Shown: positions 8,427 through 17,809 of the stretch, piece by piece
How the letters are laid out: each line of letters starts with the position of its first letter
How positions within the stretch are numbered: position 1 is the stretch's first letter
Notes under the pieces: model-generated
Databases searched by the model: none
Seen by the model: the letters and a program-made list of their open reading frames with translations, nothing else
What the model was told of the DNA's origin: nothing
Translations under genes and position numbers: made by a program
Source of the DNA: an uncultured beta proteobacterium
GTDB lineage: Bacteria > Pseudomonadota > Gammaproteobacteria > Burkholderiales > Burkholderiaceae_C
Direction: 5' to 3'
Assembly (NCBI GenBank): GCA_903945325.1
Contig: CAJAVE010000154.1
Coordinates: 1 to 40,526 of the forward strand
DNA length: 40,526 nt

Positions 8427-10337
8427 TCACCGGACCAGCTGCAAAATCACATTGCGCAGAACGGCGGGGCGCACCGGTTTTTGCAGGAAATGGATTCCTG
8501 CGTCGTGGCACACGTTCGCCAGGTTGCTTTCAACGTCCCCACTCATGAGACAGGCGGGGATATCCAATTGGGCCTCTTCGCGTATCCATTGCACGGTGTC
8601 AAGTCCGTTTTCACCTGCGCGCAAGCGGTAGTCGCTCAAAATGAGCTGAGGGCTCATACCTGAGCGCATTTGCGTTATCGCTTCCTGCGCACCGTCGGCG
8701 ATTGCCACCTCACAGCCCCAGGATGACAGCACCATGTGCAGTGCCTGGGCGACCAGCACATCGTCCTCAATGACCAGCACGCGCACACCCTGCAGGTTGT
8801 TCATCGGCCAGGCGCTACTGTCGTCCGGGAGGATTTGGTCGTTTAGGCTGAGCGCGAGTGGAAGTTCAATGCTGAAGCAACTGCCCCGACCCAGCACTGA
8901 CTTGACGCCCACCGTGTGCCCCAGCAGCCGGGCGGTACGGTCGACAATACCCAGGCCCAGGCCCAGGCCCTTGCTGCGATCCCGTTCGCTGTTGCTCACC
9001 TGAAAAAACTCTTTGAAGATGTCTTTCTGGTGGCGTGGTGCGATGCCCACGCCCGTGTCCCACACCTCGATTCGTGCAAAGCGGCGGCCCTGTACCGCCC
9101 TGCACGCCAACAGAATTCCACCCTGCTCGGTGTAGCGCAGCGCGTTTTGAAGCAGGTTTAACAGCATGCGAGTGAGCAAGGCCGGGTCGCTCAGTACCCA
9201 CAAGGGACTCTGGTGAATGCGCATCTCCAGCGATTTGGCATCGGCCTGAGCCTGCAACCCAGGCAGTAACGGTGCAAACAGCTCGGCGACAGAAAAGGCC
9301 CGGATCGAGATCTTCACCGAGTGCGTTTCCAGCTGTGCGATGTCCAGCAGGGAATCGAGCAAATCCTGTTGTGCCTGTACGGACGCGTGCAGGTGGTCCA
9401 GCACCTTTGTTTCCTCTGCACCGTGTGGAAATTGCATCAGGCGCCCCAGAAACATGCCCAGTGCATGTGACGGCTGGCGCAAGTCATGGCTGGCAGCGGC
9501 CAGAAACCGGGACTTCGTGCGTGTGGCTTCCTCGGCTGTCTCCTTTTGGGCACGCAGGTCCTGGGTCGCTTTGTCGACACGGTACTCCAGCAGTTGTTGG
9601 CTATCCTGCAGGCGTTGGGCCATGTTGTTGAGACCCCTTTGCAGAGCGGAAAATGGATCGTCAGCGTGCACCAAAGCCCGGAACCCGAGCTCTCCATTTT
9701 CCAGGCGTTCAACCTGGCGTGACACCCTTTGTATCGGCTGTATCACTCCGCGAGCGATCAAATAAGCCACCAATGCCCCCAACAACAGCCCACCTGAGGT
9801 AATGAAAAACCCGAGCATCAGCATGCTGTGCTCCCGTGCCACCAGCGAATGGCGGCTCATGACCAGTACCACATGCCCTAGCCCTTGGGCCGCTGCCGGG
9901 GGCGTTCGCTCGGTCACTTCAAACACGTCATCCAGCTCAATCTGGCTGCTGTGCACCGGTTGGACCAGAATATCCAGGTCGCTGGTTTCGTCGTGGGTAC
10001 TGCTCTCCTGCATGCCCATCACGGGATACCTTGCCAACGGCGCGCCCACCCGTATGAGGCGGTTGCCGTGGCTGTCGAAAATATCCACCGAACGCACATC
10101 GGGTTCCTTGGTTGCACCCAGGCTGATCGCGTGAAGCTGCGCCACATTGGCGGAAAAAATGCCGTACTCACTGGCGCTGGCCAATTGCCGGGCCAGGGCA
10201 CGCGAGCGCTGTTGGTACGCGTCGTTGAGGTCACTGGAGCGACCCAGCAAAAATGCCGCTGACAAGCCAATCCCCACCATCAGCGCCGGCAGCCATGCGG
10301 CCAGCATGACGCGGGTGCGGATGTCGGACCACTTCAT
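8427..10337 (-). CDS. Hybrid sensor histidine kinase with C-terminal receiver domain
   Basis: 636 residues. The first membrane segment (about 11-31) is followed by a periplasmic domain of about 140 residues, a second membrane segment (about 172-196) and a HAMP-like linker. The dimerisation domain has phospho-acceptor H284 in [10 protein letters not shown]. The ATPase domain is complete: NLLQNALRY (N box), DTGVGI (G1) and GLGLGLGIV (G2). A receiver domain follows with phospho-acceptor D569 in LSDYRL and FLQKP near the end. The start overlaps the stop of the binding-protein gene (ATGA). It is the only kinase in the operon able to autophosphorylate by its motifs. The periplasmic domain is a candidate sensor for the binding protein encoded upstream. 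No DNA-binding domain is present. Confidence 0.93.
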   Translation of the reverse strand: MKWSDIRTRVMLAAWLPALMVGIGLSAAFLLGRSSDLNDAYQQRSRALARQLASASEYGIFSANVAQLHAISLGATKEPDVRSVDIFDSHGNRLIRVGAPLARYPVMGMQESSTHDETSDLDILVQPVHSSQIELDDVFEVTERTPPAAAQGLGHVVLVMSRHSLVAREHSMLMLGFFITSGGLLLGALVAYLIARGVIQPIQRVSRQVERLENGELGFRALVHADDPFSALQRGLNNMAQRLQDSQQLLEYRVDKATQDLRAQKETAEEATRTKSRFLAAASHDLRQPSHALGMFLGRLMQFPHGAEETKVLDHLHASVQAQQDLLDSLLDIAQLETHSVKISIRAFSVAELFAPLLPGLQAQADAKSLEMRIHQSPLWVLSDPALLTRMLLNLLQNALRYTEQGGILLACRAVQGRRFARIEVWDTGVGIAPRHQKDIFKEFFQVSNSERDRSKGLGLGLGIVDRTARLLGHTVGVKSVLGRGSCFSIELPLALSLNDQILPDDSSAWPMNNLQGVRVLVIEDDVLVAQALHMVLSSWGCEVAIADGAQEAITQMRSGMSPQLILSDYRLRAGENGLDTVQWIREEAQLDIPACLMSGDVESNLANVCHDAGIHFLQKPVRPAVLRNVILQLVR

Positions 10338-11275
10338 TTTGACTGCTCTAGACGCTTGAGCCGCTCGGTCAAGGTTGGCGCATCAATGTCCAGATTCATG
10401 GATCGCGCAAGTGACATATTCACATCGATCCTGAAGTCGAGCGGGTATTGGGGCGCAGGCAGTTCTTTGCCCTGCAATACTGCGCGCGTGAGTTGGGCGG
10501 CCTGCTGTCCGACCTGGGCTGGTGTGGAGTAGATTGCCATCAGGGCGCCTGCCTTGACATACGCTGGCGAAAAGCTCACCAAGGGCACGCCCGCGCGCAA
10601 GGCAGAAAGAAGAATATTTTGCAAGCTCCCACTGTTGTAGATCTGGGGATCCGGCAGGGCCAGCAAAACCTGGCTTGCCTCCAGAAGCACCTGCAATTTG
10701 GCAAAAATCGACTCATTTTCAGCGATCAGGGTTTGCGTTAAGCCGAGCGACCGCCTGCGCCGCTCTTCTTCCAGCAGCGCTACATGCGCACTGCTATGCC
10801 CCCCCAGCAAGACACCAATCCGCGTGCGCTGGGGTAAGGCGAGTTGGATGAGGTCCAACTGACGCCCAAAAGCCTGGTTCAGGAAAATCGCAGACATTGG
10901 ACTCGCGCCTTTGCGCGGGAGGCTGCGCACAATTTGTTCGAAACTTTGACTGGGCACAAAAGCGCACAAGACCGGAACCCGCGTTTCGCTGCGTGCCAAT
11001 TCTGTTGCGGCGCCAACGCCCAAGGCCAGCACCAGTTGCCCGGCGTGTGTGGCAGAGGCGCGAGCCTCAGCAAGTGTCAGGTACTGAACGTTGCTGCGCG
11101 AAACGCCACCTCGCTCCAGCTCGGCTGTGAAAACTTCGGCAGCCTCCGTGAAAGCAGCATTGCGCTCGGCACTGACGATCAATACCGGAACTTGCGCAGC
11201 ATGCAGCCAGTGCGGCACACACAAAAGCCATGCGCACAAAAGCGCCAGCCCGAGCGTTCTACGTGACCTGGACAT
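10334..11275 (-). CDS. Orphan ABC-type periplasmic substrate-binding protein (COG2984-like)
   Basis: 313 residues with a clear signal peptide (MSRSRRTLGLALLCAWLL, cleavage near LHA-AQV). The mature part has the two-lobe pattern of the uncharacterised ABC substrate-binding family (PF04392-like): VLIVSAERNAAF at the start, GVGAATELARS, VPVLCAFVPS, RIGVLLGGHSS and ALRAGVPLVSFSPAYVKAGALMA. No permease or ATPase gene is next to it. It lies between a TonB-dependent receptor gene (4 bp gap) and a hybrid kinase gene (4-bp overlap). The arrangement suggests it delivers ligand information to the kinase and does not feed a transporter. The ligand cannot be inferred. Confidence 0.83.
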   Translation of the reverse strand: MSRSRRTLGLALLCAWLLCVPHWLHAAQVPVLIVSAERNAAFTEAAEVFTAELERGGVSRSNVQYLTLAEARASATHAGQLVLALGVGAATELARSETRVPVLCAFVPSQSFEQIVRSLPRKGASPMSAIFLNQAFGRQLDLIQLALPQRTRIGVLLGGHSSAHVALLEEERRRRSLGLTQTLIAENESIFAKLQVLLEASQVLLALPDPQIYNSGSLQNILLSALRAGVPLVSFSPAYVKAGALMAIYSTPAQVGQQAAQLTRAVLQGKELPAPQYPLDFRIDVNMSLARSMNLDIDAPTLTERLKRLEQSK

Positions 11276-11279
11276 GGGC

Positions 11280-13292
11280 TCAGTTCTCGAGCCTCAGCAT
11301 CACGTAGGCTTGTCGCACGAATTGAAAGTTGGGGGCGTAGTCCGGGTACGCAGGCCCGATGTTTTGCACCACAAGAGACAGCTCACCTTTGCGTGAACCC
11401 CAATGTAATTCTTTGGCAATGCGCAGGTCGGTGCGGTTTACTTCTGGCCCAGGCACTCCGACGTAGGGCATCTCCTGCACAGCGTCCGTGTGACTGTGCA
11501 TCAGGCTGAAGTGAATGCCCGGTGCAAACCGCTGCGTGACCATGAGCGAGTAGCTGGTGGATGGTTTGCGCGGGTAGAGCTGGCCGTTGTCGATCCACAG
11601 ATGCCCCACGGTCCATTGTCCGTCGTGCCAGGGGCGCCACTTGAGCTGGAACTCTCTTCCAAAGCTATTGCGCGGGGCTGTGAGGTCGCTCCAGTTGCCA
11701 CCGGGAATGTTGGCGTAATACTTTGTGTAGCCGTTCGAGGCTTTTTTCTCTTCGATGATGTTGGTGCTGGTCTCATCGAAAATGCGCACATCGATATCAA
11801 GCTGAAGGTTGTTGAAAGTGCCCAGGTAACCAATTTCACGGCTGACAATGGATTCCGGTGCAAGGTTCCCGCGGGACTGGTAGTTCAGGTATTCCCCGCC
11901 CGGAAAACCGACCGCTGCCAGCGATGCCGCGCGGTACACCTGGTGGCTGAAGTTCTCGAACGTGCCGGGTGGGCGATAGGCCCGTGATGTGCCATAGCGC
12001 AAGGTTTGTCCGGGCAACGGGTGCCAGTTCAGCATGGTGCGAGGCGAGGTCGTATCGCCTGACACCGAGTTGCGCTCCAGCATGCTGCCGGCATTGAGCA
12101 CCAAGCTGGGCACGATGTGCCATTCGGCGTTGAAAAACACCCGGTAGAAATTGGTTTCCAAGGACGCGTCGGTGTCGTACAAGGCGCGGGAGATGACGCC
12201 CTCCTGGCGTAGCTCCGCACCCCAGATCCATCGTAAATCGGGGCGAATGCGCACGGTGTGCTGTGCCATCAGCGCGTCGCTGCTGGAGCGCCCCCCCATG
12301 TTCATCAGCACATCGGTGAATGTGGTGTTGGGGACCTGGTTTTTGATGGACTCCTCCATGTGTGAATACTGCAGTGCAAAGTCTTCATTCACATTCAGGA
12401 CGCGGCTCCAGTCCAATTGGACAAATGACGTGTCTATTCCCAGGTTGCGCAAACCCGCATCATCACTGCCCTCGGTACCGACGCCGGCAGTGATGGCGGA
12501 CTTGCCGGCTCGAACGTCCAGGCGGTCACGGTCCGTGGTTTGCAGGGTACCCCGAAAGTTGAGACGGTCCACACGGTCACGTCCGCCAGCACCCCGTAAC
12601 CCGTCATCGATGCGCTGGTCCGCGGTGAGACGGAAACGTGCCTGGTTATCGCCCCAGCCCAAGCGCACCAACGTATCCTTGATGCCGTTGTCACCGATTG
12701 CGATGTGGGCAGTGCTACCCATTGTGTCCAAGGTATCACGCGTGACGATGTTGATCATGCCCAGAAACGCGCGCGCGCCGTAGGCCGCCGCATTGGTGCC
12801 ACGAATGACCTCGATGCGTTCGATGTCATCCAGGGCCACGGCTTGCAGACCTGGCCCAGTGCTGCCCCACAGAAAGGGCGAATAAACCGAGCGTCCGTCA
12901 ACCAATACCTGCACCCGGTTGGAGTAGTCCTTCAGGCTGGCGTGGTAGCTGGCTTGCGGCGCATTCGATTCAAAGGACGTGCTGACTTCAAAACCTGGAA
13001 CGTAGCGCAACAAATCGGCTACATCGCGGGCCCCCGTGCTGCGAATCATGGCACGGTCCAGTATGGTCACTGAACCCGGCGTTTCATCCAGACGTTGCGG
13101 CATGCGTGAGACCGACAGCACAATGGGGACATCATTCAGAAACTCTCTTTCCGAGAGTGGCGGCATGTTTTGCGCGTGACCCGGCGGAAGAAACCACATC
13201 AGCGTCATTGCGAACAGGGGAGCGTGGCAGCGCCACTTTTCAACCGGTGGAGAACGGCGCTCGCCACTGGCGATTTGGTTTTCTTTTCGCAT
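11280..13292 (-). CDS. TonB-dependent outer-membrane receptor
   Basis: 670 residues from ATG 13292 (MRKENQIASG), chosen because GGAG lies about 10 bases upstream; the ATG at 13358 would overlap the preceding gene. A signal-like hydrophobic segment lies around residues 24-40, ending PPGHAQN. The plug domain runs from about 60 to 180 (VTILDRAMIRSTGARDVADLLRYVPGFEV, then RIEVIRGTNAAAYGARAFLGMINIVT), followed by a 22-strand-type barrel. VPIVLSVSR before the plug may hold the TonB box. The last residue is Asn and not the usual aromatic. The substrate is unknown; siderophore motifs are not obvious. It is gene three of the five-gene sensory operon and the only transport component in it. Confidence 0.9.
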   Translation of the reverse strand: MRKENQIASGERRSPPVEKWRCHAPLFAMTLMWFLPPGHAQNMPPLSEREFLNDVPIVLSVSRMPQRLDETPGSVTILDRAMIRSTGARDVADLLRYVPGFEVSTSFESNAPQASYHASLKDYSNRVQVLVDGRSVYSPFLWGSTGPGLQAVALDDIERIEVIRGTNAAAYGARAFLGMINIVTRDTLDTMGSTAHIAIGDNGIKDTLVRLGWGDNQARFRLTADQRIDDGLRGAGGRDRVDRLNFRGTLQTTDRDRLDVRAGKSAITAGVGTEGSDDAGLRNLGIDTSFVQLDWSRVLNVNEDFALQYSHMEESIKNQVPNTTFTDVLMNMGGRSSSDALMAQHTVRIRPDLRWIWGAELRQEGVISRALYDTDASLETNFYRVFFNAEWHIVPSLVLNAGSMLERNSVSGDTTSPRTMLNWHPLPGQTLRYGTSRAYRPPGTFENFSHQVYRAASLAAVGFPGGEYLNYQSRGNLAPESIVSREIGYLGTFNNLQLDIDVRIFDETSTNIIEEKKASNGYTKYYANIPGGNWSDLTAPRNSFGREFQLKWRPWHDGQWTVGHLWIDNGQLYPRKPSTSYSLMVTQRFAPGIHFSLMHSHTDAVQEMPYVGVPGPEVNRTDLRIAKELHWGSRKGELSLVVQNIGPAYPDYAPNFQFVRQAYVMLRLEN

Positions 13293-13330
13293 TGGGTTTG
13301 AACTCCGGATGAGTGGGGTGTCAGTGGGTT

Positions 13331-14179
13331 TTAGCCCCGTGCCAGGGTCAATGTCCACACAGAACGGCGTCCCATTTTCGACTGAAAATGGAGCGGTGAG
13401 TGAATCAGTTCCGAAACCCTGTTCGCAATTGCCAGGTAACGATCAGAACGCTTGCTGGGGTCACTTGGCATGCCATGGTGGGTATCCCATACTTGCAGGA
13501 GCACGTGGCTGCCGCGCTGGCGCACGCCCAGCAAAATGCCTCCCTGGTTTGTTTGGGCAATCGCATGGATGAGCAGTTTGCGCAAAATCAACAGAACCAA
13601 TTTCGGATCGCTATTCACACAAACGTCCGTTGGCGGGCAGTACAAACTGAAGCGCAAATTTCTGGAAATGGCTTGTGGTGTGAACTCCGCTTCAAGGGTG
13701 TGGAGAAGTGCAGTGAGTTTGAATGGTCTTTGCTCGACGGGTATTGCGGCGGCGTCAAGGCTGGACACCTCCAGCAGGTTGTCCACCAGGTGTCGCAGCG
13801 ATTGCATCGATTGGTCCAGGCACTGGACCGCCTTTAACGGCTGCGGACTCAACGGCGAGTGGAGCAGGTTGTCAATGAAGAGTGCGGCCGCCTGCAAGGG
13901 CTGTCGCAAATCGTGAACGGCAGTAGCAAACACTTGCATTTGCGCTCTAGTTTGATCTCCTTCAATGGCTTTGATCGTACGAATGCTCCATCCAGCAATC
14001 GCAAGTACGACCAGAAGGGATACCAAGCCAACCCACAAAATCGATTGGGCTCCAGAGGGCCTGTCGTCGATAACCAGTGCGTAGCCAAGGCCAGTCGCAA
14101 CACTGATGACGACCGCCGTTGCAACGGCTGCAACCTGCAGGGTCCGTGAGGCAGTACGGTGGTGGTCGGCAGGGCGCAT
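13331..14179 (-). CDS. Small membrane histidine kinase with degenerate ATP-binding domain
   Basis: 282 residues from ATG 14179, two bases after the stop of the regulator gene; an in-frame ATG at 14332 would overlap that gene by about 150 bp and is rejected. Two membrane segments (about 16-37 and 46-65) leave almost no periplasmic loop. The H box is intact with H89 in VHDLRQPLQAA, closely resembling the H box of the hybrid kinase. The ATPase part is damaged. The N-box Asn position is His205 (KLLIHAIAQ), the G1 box reads DTHHGM (232-237) and not DxGxG, and no GLGLG box exists in the short region after it. Autokinase activity is therefore doubtful. It may act as a phosphotransfer or phosphatase partner. 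Confidence 0.85.
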   Translation of the reverse strand: MRPADHHRTASRTLQVAAVATAVVISVATGLGYALVIDDRPSGAQSILWVGLVSLLVVLAIAGWSIRTIKAIEGDQTRAQMQVFATAVHDLRQPLQAAALFIDNLLHSPLSPQPLKAVQCLDQSMQSLRHLVDNLLEVSSLDAAAIPVEQRPFKLTALLHTLEAEFTPQAISRNLRFSLYCPPTDVCVNSDPKLVLLILRKLLIHAIAQTNQGGILLGVRQRGSHVLLQVWDTHHGMPSDPSKRSDRYLAIANRVSELIHSPLHFQSKMGRRSVWTLTLARG

Positions 14180-14181
14180 GG

Positions 14182-14781
14182 TCAGAAAATACCCAATTTC
14201 CGCGCCGCCAGAACCGCTTCTGTGCGGGTATGCACTTCCAGCGTACGAAAGATCATTTTCAGATGGGTTCGTACCGTATGGTCGCTCATACCCAAATTCG
14301 CCGCGATCTCTTTGTTCACCATGCCCTGGCACAACAGGCGCAGCACGTCCCTTTGTCGCGGAGTCACATGGGCGCTGGGCAACGCGGGGGCCAGATCTTC
14401 AGGAAAATGAGAATGGCCTTGGAGCACTGCTTGCAAGGCCTGCAGCATGGCGTCCGTAGCGGTGGTCTTGATGAGATAGCCCTTGGCGCCTTTCGCACGG
14501 GCTTCATTCATCGCGTCATACACGTCGCTGCCGGTAACCACCACCACCGGTACGTTGGCATACTTCTTTTGAAGTGGACGCAGGCCATCCAATCCATTCA
14601 TGCCCTGCAAATTCAAGTCGAGCAGAATCAGGTCGAATGGATTTGAGGGGGATACGTCTTGCGCTAACGCAGTTTCCAGACTGCTGGCTTCAGCCACCTG
14701 AACTTCAGGGTCCAATCGTTGGAATAGAAGCGACATGCCAGCCCTGAACAGCGCATGGTCATCAATCAATAGAATGTGCAT
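14182..14781 (-). CDS. LuxR/NarL-family response regulator
   Basis: 199 residues. The receiver domain (1-120) has the acidic pair D7/D8 in LLIDDH, phospho-acceptor D55 in LILLDLNLQG, T/S in VVVTGSD and the lysine of GYLIKT. The C-terminal LuxR-type helix-turn-helix is LTPRQ-like: VTPRQRDVLRLLCQGMVNKEIAANLGMSDHTVRTHL, residues about 138-172. It is a DNA-binding transcription factor and first gene of the five-gene operon, separated by 2 bp from the degenerate kinase gene. Its promoter must lie in the 75-bp gap shared with the hemL 3' end, which is mostly a repeat copy. Autoregulation of the operon is a reasonable guess. Confidence 0.93.
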   Translation of the reverse strand: MHILLIDDHALFRAGMSLLFQRLDPEVQVAEASSLETALAQDVSPSNPFDLILLDLNLQGMNGLDGLRPLQKKYANVPVVVVTGSDVYDAMNEARAKGAKGYLIKTTATDAMLQALQAVLQGHSHFPEDLAPALPSAHVTPRQRDVLRLLCQGMVNKEIAANLGMSDHTVRTHLKMIFRTLEVHTRTEAVLAARKLGIF

Positions 14782-14810
14782 CGTTTTTCCAAAGCCCGTT
14801 TTTAGAACAA

Positions 14811-14867
14811 AATTGGCCTCTATACCCCGTCAATACTGCGCAACTAGCTACTAAAGTTATAGCATAT
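14811..14867 (+). repeat. Dispersed palindrome element, copy D (supplies the hemL stop codon)
   Basis: The core at 14847-14863 is GCTACTAAAGTTATAGC. It is preceded by TTGGCCTCTATACCCCGT and CTGCGCAACTA. The hemL stop TAA (14859-14857 on the minus strand) lies within the palindrome. On the minus strand the element also contains TTGACG and TATAGA near the start of the response-regulator operon, though not at good spacing, so promoter function is unproven. Confidence 0.85.
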
Positions 14868-16161
14868 TGAAAATATCGGTCGCTGCGGAAATGGTCTCTG
14901 CAATGTCGGCATCGGTGTGCGCGGCGCTCATGAATCCGGCCTCGTACAGCGCGGGTGCAAAGTACACGCCATGGTCTAGCATGCCGTGGAACAGGGTATT
15001 GAAGCGCTTGTTGTCGGTGGTCATGACCTTGGCATAGTTCTGCGGCAAGGCATCGAACAGAAAAAAGCCGAACATGCCGCCCTCGCTGTCCACGCTGAAG
15101 GGCACGCCGGCCTGGTCGGCTGCGCTTTTCAGGCCCGCCATCAGTTTTTTGGTCTTGGCGTCCAGTGCGGCATAGAAGCCGGGCTTACGAATTTCGCGCA
15201 AAGTGGCCAGGCCGCAGGCGGTCGCGACCGGGTTGCCAGACAAAGTGCCGGCCTGGTAGACCGGACCCAACGGTGCGAGTTGTTCCATGACGGCGCGCTT
15301 TCCGCCAAAGGCCGCCAGGGGCATACCGCCGCCAATGACCTTGCCCATGACCGTGATATCCGGTTCGAAGCCGGGAATGGAGCGGGCGTACACACCCTGT
15401 GCGCTACCCAGTGCCACCCGGAAACCGGTCATGACTTCGTCGAATACGAACAGGGCACCGTATTGGGTGCACAGCTCGCGGCAGCGCTGCATGAACGGGA
15501 CTGAGGCCCGCACAAAATTCATGTTGCCGGCAATCGGCTCAATCATCAGGCAAGCCAGTTCGTGCCCATGCAGGGCAAAGGCTTCTTCGAGTTGCTCAAT
15601 GTTGTTGTATTCCAGTACCAGGGTGTGCTGCACAACCTCTACCGGCACACCCGCGCTGGTGGGGTTGCCGAAGGTGGCCAGACCCGAGCCAGCCTTGACT
15701 AGCAGTGCATCGGCGTGTCCGTGGTAGCAGCCTTCAAATTTGAGAATTTTGCTGCGCCCGGTGGCGCCCCGGGCCAGGCGAATGGCACTCATGCCGGCTT
15801 CAGTGCCGGAGCTGACCAGGCGCACCATGTCCATGCTGGGCACCAGACTCAGGATTTCTTCGGCCAGTTCCACTTCGCGCTCGGTTGGGGCGCCGAAGGA
15901 GAAGCCTTCAAGGATGGCTTTTTGCACGGCGTCCACCACTGCGGGGTGGCCGTGTCCCAAGATCATGGGGCCCCAGGAACCGATGTAGTCAATGTAGCGT
16001 TGGCCGTTGGCATCCCAGAAATAGGCGCCCTGTGCACGTGACACAAAACGCGGTGTGCCGCCGACGGCCTTGAAGGCGCGCACTGGCGAGTTGACACCGC
16101 CGGGGATGACTTTTTGGGCGCGTTGGAAAAGTTGCAGATTGCGGTCAGTGTCGGGTGTCAT
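14857..16161 (-). CDS. hemL: Glutamate-1-semialdehyde 2,1-aminomutase
   Basis: 434 residues from ATG 16161 ([16 protein letters not shown]). An upstream ATG at 16269 would add 36 unrelated residues inside thiD. This PLP enzyme converts glutamate-1-semialdehyde to 5-aminolevulinate in the C5 route of tetrapyrrole synthesis. The PLP lysine is K274 in [50 protein letters not shown] and FDEVMTGFR are all present. The gene overlaps the thiD 3' end by 17 bp. The stop codon falls inside a dispersed repeat, so the last residues (NML) are probably repeat-derived. Confidence 0.98.
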   Translation of the reverse strand: MTPDTDRNLQLFQRAQKVIPGGVNSPVRAFKAVGGTPRFVSRAQGAYFWDANGQRYIDYIGSWGPMILGHGHPAVVDAVQKAILEGFSFGAPTEREVELAEEILSLVPSMDMVRLVSSGTEAGMSAIRLARGATGRSKILKFEGCYHGHADALLVKAGSGLATFGNPTSAGVPVEVVQHTLVLEYNNIEQLEEAFALHGHELACLMIEPIAGNMNFVRASVPFMQRCRELCTQYGALFVFDEVMTGFRVALGSAQGVYARSIPGFEPDITVMGKVIGGGMPLAAFGGKRAVMEQLAPLGPVYQAGTLSGNPVATACGLATLREIRKPGFYAALDAKTKKLMAGLKSAADQAGVPFSVDSEGGMFGFFLFDALPQNYAKVMTTDNKRFNTLFHGMLDHGVYFAPALYEAGFMSAAHTDADIAETISAATDIFNML

Positions 16162-17080
16162 TGGGCGAGATTTCAAAAGAGGATTCTTGGGGTTCTTCGT
16201 CGTCCGTTTCGGGGTGGGCCCAGAACAGCCGATCGGGTAGTACATTGCCCATGCCGGGCCGAAAACCACTTTCCAGGCAATGGTCCAGATAGCTCAGTGC
16301 TTCGGTGACGGCCTCGGATAGTTCTGTCTCGGTGGCAATCAGTGCCGCAAGGGCTGCAGACAGGGTGTCACCCGCGCCAGAAAATACGGCATCGAAGCGC
16401 TCGAACTTACTGCTGCACAGCACGGTGGTAGGCGTGCACAGCACGTTGTCGATGAACTGATCGGGCAGTGGGATGCCGGTGACCAGGGTATAGGGCACAC
16501 CAAACGCATTTGCTGCACGGGCGATGTCACGTGCCGTGGGACTGCGCTCGGCGCTCCAGTCCGGCAGCAGCCAGCGTGACAGGGTGCTGTGGTTTCCAAC
16601 CAACAGAGTTGTCAAGGGCAGCAACAATTCATTGTGCGCGTCCAGGTACAGGTCAATCTTGTCTTCTTGCCACCAGGACAGGTCGGGCATATAGGCTACC
16701 AGCGGAATGTCAGCGTAGTCTGATGCCAGTTCGGCTACGGCGCTGAGATTTTCTGGCGAGCCCACAAAGCCCACCTTGATCACGAGTACCGGCACATCCT
16801 CCAGGATGGCTCGGGCTTGTTCCGTGACGGCTTCGTCGTCCATGCAATAGTGGTCGTATACCTCTGCGGTGTCTCGCGTGTAGGTGCCTGTGATCACCGG
16901 GAGCGCATGGGCACCAACCGAGGCAATGGCCTGAATGTCAGCGGTTATGCCACCCGAACCACTGGGGTCGTTGGCGTTGAAGACCATGACGCAAGCGCTA
17001 GGGCCGTCGTCGTCATTTTCGATGTCCAAACCGCTGTCAGGGGTCGCTGTCATGAAGGTACCTGTCTTAGGGTTTGTCAT
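16145..17080 (-). CDS. thiD: Hydroxymethylpyrimidine/phosphomethylpyrimidine kinase
   Basis: 311 residues from ATG 17080; a second in-frame ATG at 17053 would give 302. The PfkB/ribokinase-like fold shows the substrate motif [20 protein letters not shown] near residues 36-55 and the anion-hole motif [11 protein letters not shown] late in the chain. ThiD phosphorylates HMP and then HMP-P for thiamine synthesis. The protein is longer than E. coli ThiD (266): it has an acidic N-terminal leader (DIENDDD) and an acidic C-terminal tail ([10 protein letters not shown]). [16 protein letters not shown] near the end looks typical of betaproteobacterial members. The gene overlaps hemL by 17 bp and is divergent from rubredoxin (93 bp between starts). 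Confidence 0.9.
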   Translation of the reverse strand: MTNPKTGTFMTATPDSGLDIENDDDGPSACVMVFNANDPSGSGGITADIQAIASVGAHALPVITGTYTRDTAEVYDHYCMDDEAVTEQARAILEDVPVLVIKVGFVGSPENLSAVAELASDYADIPLVAYMPDLSWWQEDKIDLYLDAHNELLLPLTTLLVGNHSTLSRWLLPDWSAERSPTARDIARAANAFGVPYTLVTGIPLPDQFIDNVLCTPTTVLCSSKFERFDAVFSGAGDTLSAALAALIATETELSEAVTEALSYLDHCLESGFRPGMGNVLPDRLFWAHPETDDEEPQESSFEISPNDTRH

Positions 17081-17173
17081 CAGACAGAATGGCAAAGTTG
17101 GGGCTGGCAATCGGAATTTCGCCGATGCTGCATCTATACAATCCTTGCATTCTATTCGAAGGCCCTTTAAGCT

Positions 17174-17347
17174 GTGAACGAAACTAAAACGTGGATGTGC
17201 CTGATTTGCGGTTGGATTTATGACGAGGCGGAAGGTGCCCCTGATCATGGAATTTCGCCGGGTACTTCTTGGGCTGCTGTGCCCATGAACTGGACTTGTC
17301 CGGAATGTGGAGCGCGCAAAGAAGATTTTGAAATGGTTCAGATTTAA
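17174..17347 (+). CDS. Rubredoxin
   Basis: 57 residues from a GTG start at 17174, with GAAGG at 17158-17162 upstream. The two iron-binding knuckles CLICG (C9, C12) and CPECG (C42, C45) flank the conserved core WIYDEAEGAPDHGISPGT and WTCPECGARKEDFEMV. Rubredoxin holds one Fe(Cys)4 and carries single electrons; its partner here is unknown. The only ATG in frame falls within the fold just before the first knuckle, so GTG is preferred. It stands head-to-head with thiD and immediately before pilG, an association I recall from other Burkholderiales. Confidence 0.95.
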   Translation: MNETKTWMCLICGWIYDEAEGAPDHGISPGTSWAAVPMNWTCPECGARKEDFEMVQI

Positions 17348-17410
17348 ACCGCCATGTCATTGCATGGCAGTTTGTTGGCAACGTCCACCCAAGACCAGGA
17401 GCAATGCTTT

Positions 17411-17809
17411 TTGACTACCGCAGCAACCAATGTGAGAGTTTTGGTTATAGATGACAGCAATACCATTCGCCGCAGTGCTGAAATTTTCCTCAAACAAGGC
17501 GGTCACGATGTGATGCTGGCTGAGGACGGGTTCGATGCCCTGGCCAAAGTCAATGATTACCAGCCGCAGCTCATTTTTTGCGATATTTTGATGCCCCGTC
17601 TGGATGGTTACCAGACCTGTGCCATCATCAAACGAAACGCCAAGTATTCCGGTGTTCCTGTCGTGATGCTATCTTCCAAAGATGGTGTGTTTGACAAGGC
17701 GCGTGGCCGTATGGTGGGCGCGCAGGACTATTTGACAAAACCCTTTACCAAAGACCAATTGCTGCAAGCTGTACGGCAATTTGGTGCAGTTACGCAAGGA
17801 GCGAAGTGA
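17411..17809 (+). CDS. pilG: Type IV pilus twitching response regulator PilG
   Basis: 132 residues if translated from TTG 17411, which has AGGAG at 17397-17401 with a 9-base spacer and gives seven residues before the receiver fold, as in PilG homologues. An ATG at 17354 in the same frame would add 19 residues but lacks a ribosome binding site. Single receiver domain: VRVLVIDDSNTIRRSAE, phospho-acceptor Asp in IFCDILMPRLDGYQTC, LSSKDG, and YLTKPF. It closely resembles P. aeruginosa PilG, the CheY-like output of the Chp system that promotes pilus extension. Its stop overlaps the pilH start. Confidence 0.93.
   Translation: MTTAATNVRVLVIDDSNTIRRSAEIFLKQGGHDVMLAEDGFDALAKVNDYQPQLIFCDILMPRLDGYQTCAIIKRNAKYSGVPVVMLSSKDGVFDKARGRMVGAQDYLTKPFTKDQLLQAVRQFGAVTQGAK

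Noticed and set aside
17354..17410. ATG at 17404 as the pilG start
   Set aside because: It is out of frame with the receiver domain; the in-frame TTG at 17411 uses the same ribosome binding site.
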